Shown here: in pieces, positions 61,694 through 64,000 of the stretch
Position numbering within the stretch: the first letter of the stretch is position 1
How the letters are laid out: each line of letters begins with the position of its first letter
Source: Streptomyces sp. ADI96-02
GTDB lineage: Bacteria > Actinomycetota > Actinomycetes > Streptomycetales > Streptomycetaceae
DNA: 64,000 nucleotides
Reading direction: 5' to 3'
Assembly: GCF_003846185.1 (NCBI RefSeq)
Contig: NZ_ML123034.1
Coordinates: 5,625,401 to 5,689,400 of the forward strand
The notes under the pieces: model-generated
Databases searched by the model: none
The model's input: only the letters and a program-made list of their open reading frames with translations
What the model was told of the DNA's origin: nothing
Translations under genes and position numbers: made by a program

Positions 61694-61702
61694 GAGGCCC
61701 TC

Positions 61703-61897
61703 GTGTTCACCGGAACCCCTGCCGAGCTTCGCCGCCGTGAGACACGGGCTGCCGAGCACGCCGCCCAGGTTGCCGAGCTGCTCAACGCCATCGGCGACCT
61801 AGGCATCGGCGTGATCGTTCCCGCGTCGAACCGGGTCATTGGCCCCGGCTTCACCATCCGCCCCGTGAACGGCCGCTGGGCCGTCGACAACCACTAG
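61703..61897 (+). CDS. Small unknown protein
   Basis: 64 residues from GTG 61703 (MFTGTPAELRRRETRAAEHA), a charged helix and a beta tail. It is in the transfer operon. The function is unknown. Confidence 0.62.
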   Translation: MFTGTPAELRRRETRAAEHAAQVAELLNAIGDLGIGVIVPASNRVIGPGFTIRPVNGRWAVDNH

Positions 61898-61906
61898 GAG
61901 TTCACC

Positions 61907-62383
61907 GTGCAGCTGCCCGAGCAGCCCGTCGCCGGGCAGCCCGACCCCGCCATCCGCCGCAACGCCGACCAACTCATGGCCGCCATCAACGAGATCCAGG
62001 TCGAGGAGGCCACCTCGTACCGAGACGACACCCCGCTCCCCGCGGTCGGCCTCACCCCGCCCGTGCCGCAGCCGGGCCCGCCCCCGATGTCGCAGTGGGC
62101 CATCGACAGCAGCGGAGTTCTCAAAGGCCTCAGCGTCGCGTCCCTCCCGGTCGGGGTTGCGGTGTGGCTCGTCGGCCAGGTCGACCCGCTGACCCTCGGC
62201 ATCATCCTCGGATCGCCGACTGCCGTAGCCCTCGCCGTGGCCCGTCTGGTTGCGAAGGTCAAGGACGCCAACCGGGACGCCCAGCCCGTCGTTCAGCACT
62301 ACCACGGGCCCGTCACCCACGACGAGCGGACCATCAACGCCGACGCCCGCGGGGTTTGGGCCCGCACCTCTAACAATCTCTAG
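61907..62383 (+). CDS. Small membrane protein (Spd-like)
   Basis: 158 residues from GTG 61907. A Pro-rich N-terminal part precedes two membrane helices (VLKGLSVASLPVGVAVWLVG, PLTLGIILGSPTAVALAVAR). The tail HYHGPVTHDERTINADARGV is conserved-looking and polar. It fits the spread functions near traB. Confidence 0.68.
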   Translation: MQLPEQPVAGQPDPAIRRNADQLMAAINEIQVEEATSYRDDTPLPAVGLTPPVPQPGPPPMSQWAIDSSGVLKGLSVASLPVGVAVWLVGQVDPLTLGIILGSPTAVALAVARLVAKVKDANRDAQPVVQHYHGPVTHDERTINADARGVWARTSNNL

Positions 62384-62523
62384 ACCGCCCCACCAGTCAC
62401 ACCAGCCTCAAGTTTCGACAATCCGCTACGCGCCTGCACTCGTCTGGACTCCACTGGTCTGGGCGGAAGTAAGGCGACCACCACGAACAAGGCCAAGCGC
62501 CTTGGCCGCTGAAGGGGACGAGA

Positions 62524-62823
62524 ATGCCGACCGAGACCGAGACCGATGATGCCTGGATCGGCCCGTATGGCCGCCGACTGCCCTCACCTCCGACGAAGAT
62601 TGTGAACGGCCGTGTCCTGCGACGGCGCTGGGGCGTTGTCGGTCAACGCCGGCACATGCTCGGCGACGCGGAGATCGAGTGCGCCTACATCCTCGACGAC
62701 GGGCAGCCTGACGTGGAGCACCACTGGAATCGGTCACCCGGCATGCCCTCGTACCTGTGTGTTACCGGCTGGACTCTGCCCGCCTGTTTCGCTGAGTTCA
62801 AGCGGGCGTGGGGTGCACGCTGA
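62524..62823 (+). CDS. Small unknown protein
   Basis: 99 residues (MPTETETDDAWIGPYGRRLP) with WGVVGQRRHMLGDAEIECAY and a Trp/Pro-rich end. GAGAATG precedes it without a strong ribosome site. No domain is recognised. The gap before it (62384-62523) shows nothing clear. Confidence 0.6.
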   Translation: MPTETETDDAWIGPYGRRLPSPPTKIVNGRVLRRRWGVVGQRRHMLGDAEIECAYILDDGQPDVEHHWNRSPGMPSYLCVTGWTLPACFAEFKRAWGAR

Positions 62824-62889
62824 ACGCTGAACGCCCACCGCAGTCGCCATCCGAACCCCGTGCACCAGCCGACCTGAGAGGGCCTACCA

Positions 62890-63342
62890 GTGACCGATGA
62901 TCGAACCTATGCGTGGCGAATCACCGACCAGACCCCGGAACGTGCAGTTCTGGCCGCAGGTTTCACGTCGTTCGACGAGCCCTTGGCCGAGTGGGATGCG
63001 GCCGGGCCGATCGTGGCCAGCTTCCGTAAGGAGCACCCTGATGTTGGGGCGGTGGACATCTGGGTGTGGATCAAAGATTCGCCGTTCAACGCCGCAGACG
63101 ATCACCTGATCCCCTGGGTGTCCGACCGAGACCCGCACGGCAATGACCCTGTACCGTCCGATGCCGCCCGGTACTCCTATGGCCCGACCGTTGGCGAAGA
63201 TCCTGCCGGCCGCGCCAGGGCCGACGTTCTGGCCGCGGCACTCAGCAGGTACGACGCCGCCCTCGGCCACGTCGCCGCACGGACAGCGCTCAACGTGGCC
63301 GCCCGGCTCGCCGACCTCGCCGAACGGCGCACGTCGCAGTGA
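62890..63342 (+). CDS. Unknown protein
   Basis: 150 residues from GTG 62890 (MTDDRTYAWRITDQTPERAV). It is helical at the C terminus (AALGHVAARTALNVAARLAD). No motif is known. Confidence 0.62.
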   Translation: MTDDRTYAWRITDQTPERAVLAAGFTSFDEPLAEWDAAGPIVASFRKEHPDVGAVDIWVWIKDSPFNAADDHLIPWVSDRDPHGNDPVPSDAARYSYGPTVGEDPAGRARADVLAAALSRYDAALGHVAARTALNVAARLADLAERRTSQ

Positions 63343-63381
63343 ACGCCTGACTGGGCGCCTGAGCTCCGGCAAGATGATCGC

Positions 63382-63564
63382 ATGGCACTCAGCTTGAGCT
63401 TCACTGGTGAAGGCAAGGACATGACGTTCGACGAGCTCGAAGAGTTCGTCAGGCAGGCCCGCGAAGGCGGGGTACAGGGGGACCGTAACGTGTACGCGGA
63501 GCTCAGCAGCTCGGGGAAGGTGAAGGAGATGCGGGTGCGGCTTGGTGAAGAAGGCGACGATTAG
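63382..63564 (+). CDS. Small acidic protein
   Basis: 60 residues (MALSLSFTGEGKDMTFDELE). The sequence is acidic, with one helix. It is followed immediately by a terminator with a T-run. Confidence 0.6.
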   Translation: MALSLSFTGEGKDMTFDELEEFVRQAREGGVQGDRNVYAELSSSGKVKEMRVRLGEEGDD

Positions 63565-63750
63565 TCACCGCACGACGAAGCCCCGGACCTGGTGGTCCGG
63601 GGCTTTTCTATGTTCCACGCGCGCGATCCAGGATCCGCCCAGTCGATCCGTCGGGAGCAGAGTCACCGTGACGTCCAGCAGCCGGCGCAGCTCATCCAGG
63701 GCGTCCTGGCACTCCTGCCGGGACGCGCCGTGGACCGTGTACCTCGCCAT
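63565..63750 (-). CDS. Small unknown protein (antisense over terminator)
   Basis: 61 residues (MARYTVHGASRQECQDALDE). It has a helix then a beta end (GGSWIARVEHRKAPDHQVRG). Its 3' part covers the hairpin of the opposite gene. It is less certain because of this overlap. Confidence 0.5.
   Translation of the reverse strand: MARYTVHGASRQECQDALDELRRLLDVTVTLLPTDRLGGSWIARVEHRKAPDHQVRGFVVR
63580..63608 (+). terminator. Rho-independent terminator with T-run
   Basis: Perfect 10-base arms GCCCCGGACC and GGTCCGGGGC with loop TGGT (63580-63603), followed by TTTTCT. It ends the plus-strand operon. Confidence 0.85.
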
Positions 63751-63798
63751 GCAGGCATTCTGCCGGGGGAGTCGGGATGGTGGGGGAGATCGGTGGAA

Positions 63799-64000
63799 CT
63801 AGCCCCCGGTCAGCGCCTCCTCGTATCCGGGGTGGTCGCTGTACGGCAGGGCGAGGAGTTCCAGGGTGCGGCGAACCCGGGCGTCCCGGCCACAGGACTC
63901 CCAGCACTCCGGCTCGACGCCGTCCTCGTGGCGGCGCTCCTCGTTGAGATCTTCGAGCGCGGCTGCGGTGCTCGCATCGAGCCCGTCGACTGCTGTTGCG
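63799..64000 (-). CDS. DUF6221-like protein, cut at the window end
   Basis: The C-terminal 66 residues of a minus-strand gene that begins outside the window. The ending LELLALPYSDHPGYEEALTG matches the DUF6221 family common in Streptomyces. Its N terminus cannot be seen. Function is unknown. Confidence 0.65.
   Translation of the reverse strand, partial: ATAVDGLDASTAAALEDLNEERRHEDGVEPECWESCGRDARVRRTLELLALPYSDHPGYEEALTGG

Noticed and set aside
26616..64000. CRISPR array in the mobile element
   Set aside because: No equally spaced direct repeats with unique spacers were found. The phased repeats at 50124 and 60225 are too close and are palindromic sites.

Overview
The window is chromosomal DNA of a Streptomyces or a close high-GC actinomycete. 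The signs are very high GC, many GTG starts, a complete split TreX/TreY/TreZ trehalose route, an SAV2148-type HEPN protein and a WhiB regulator. It has two parts: ordinary host chromosome (about 1-26530) and a large integrated mobile element (about 26530 to beyond the right edge at 64000).

Host part. A truncated unknown gene at the left edge ends in a strong bidirectional hairpin facing a TetR-type regulator. A minus-strand operon follows, reading from right to left: a (5-formylfuran-3-yl)methyl phosphate synthase (MfnB family), an aldehyde dehydrogenase and a zinc alcohol dehydrogenase. Next come a VOC-fold protein, a P-loop kinase and an M24 peptidase. The enzymes that turn glycogen-type glucan into trehalose lie on the minus strand as treZ, then after an 8 kb interruption treY and treX. 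The interruption holds a GH1 remnant, a GH29 fucosidase, a GNAT protein, an FHA protein, a sigma-like/zinc-finger/LamG fusion, a secreted protein and a degraded P450. After treX lie the HEPN protein, a DnaQ-like exonuclease, an aminoglycoside-phosphotransferase-like kinase and a sugar ABC permease gene.

Element part. The permease gene loses its last membrane segment at about 26530, and a tyrosine integrase gene begins directly after it, so the element sits inside a protein-coding gene rather than a tRNA gene. From left to right the element holds: an integrase; a repressor/control switch with repeated operators (28.3-29.4 kb); a long, tightly overlapping run of small early genes including a PD-(D/E)XK nuclease, a phiC31 Gp3-like protein, a DnaQ paralogue and WhiB (29.5-38.7 kb); a C5 DNA methyltransferase; an initiator-like and helicase-loader-like pair (41-42.7 kb); small zinc-finger, HNH and PAPS-reductase-like genes (43-46.9 kb); a Panacea toxin-antitoxin pair (47.3-48.2 kb); a minus-strand replication-initiator-like gene with internal iterons and a BRO-type antirepressor (49.4-51.9 kb); a second repressor; a NUDIX pair; and a Streptomyces conjugation module (54-62.4 kb) with an SpdB-like membrane protein, a TraA-like protein and the TraB/FtsK double-stranded DNA translocase. 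No terminase, portal or capsid gene is visible. The element therefore looks like an actinomycete integrative and conjugative element (AICE) that carries an actinophage-type early region. Its right end lies outside the window.

The strongest unusual signals are: helically phased quasi-palindromic repeats inside the initiator-like gene at 50124-50266; a cluster of perfect palindromes and phased ACACC repeats just after traB (60221-60345), a candidate clt or origin; three consecutive genes that end in the same TraB-type winged helix; and a shared CTAACTAG operator at two separate repressor loci.
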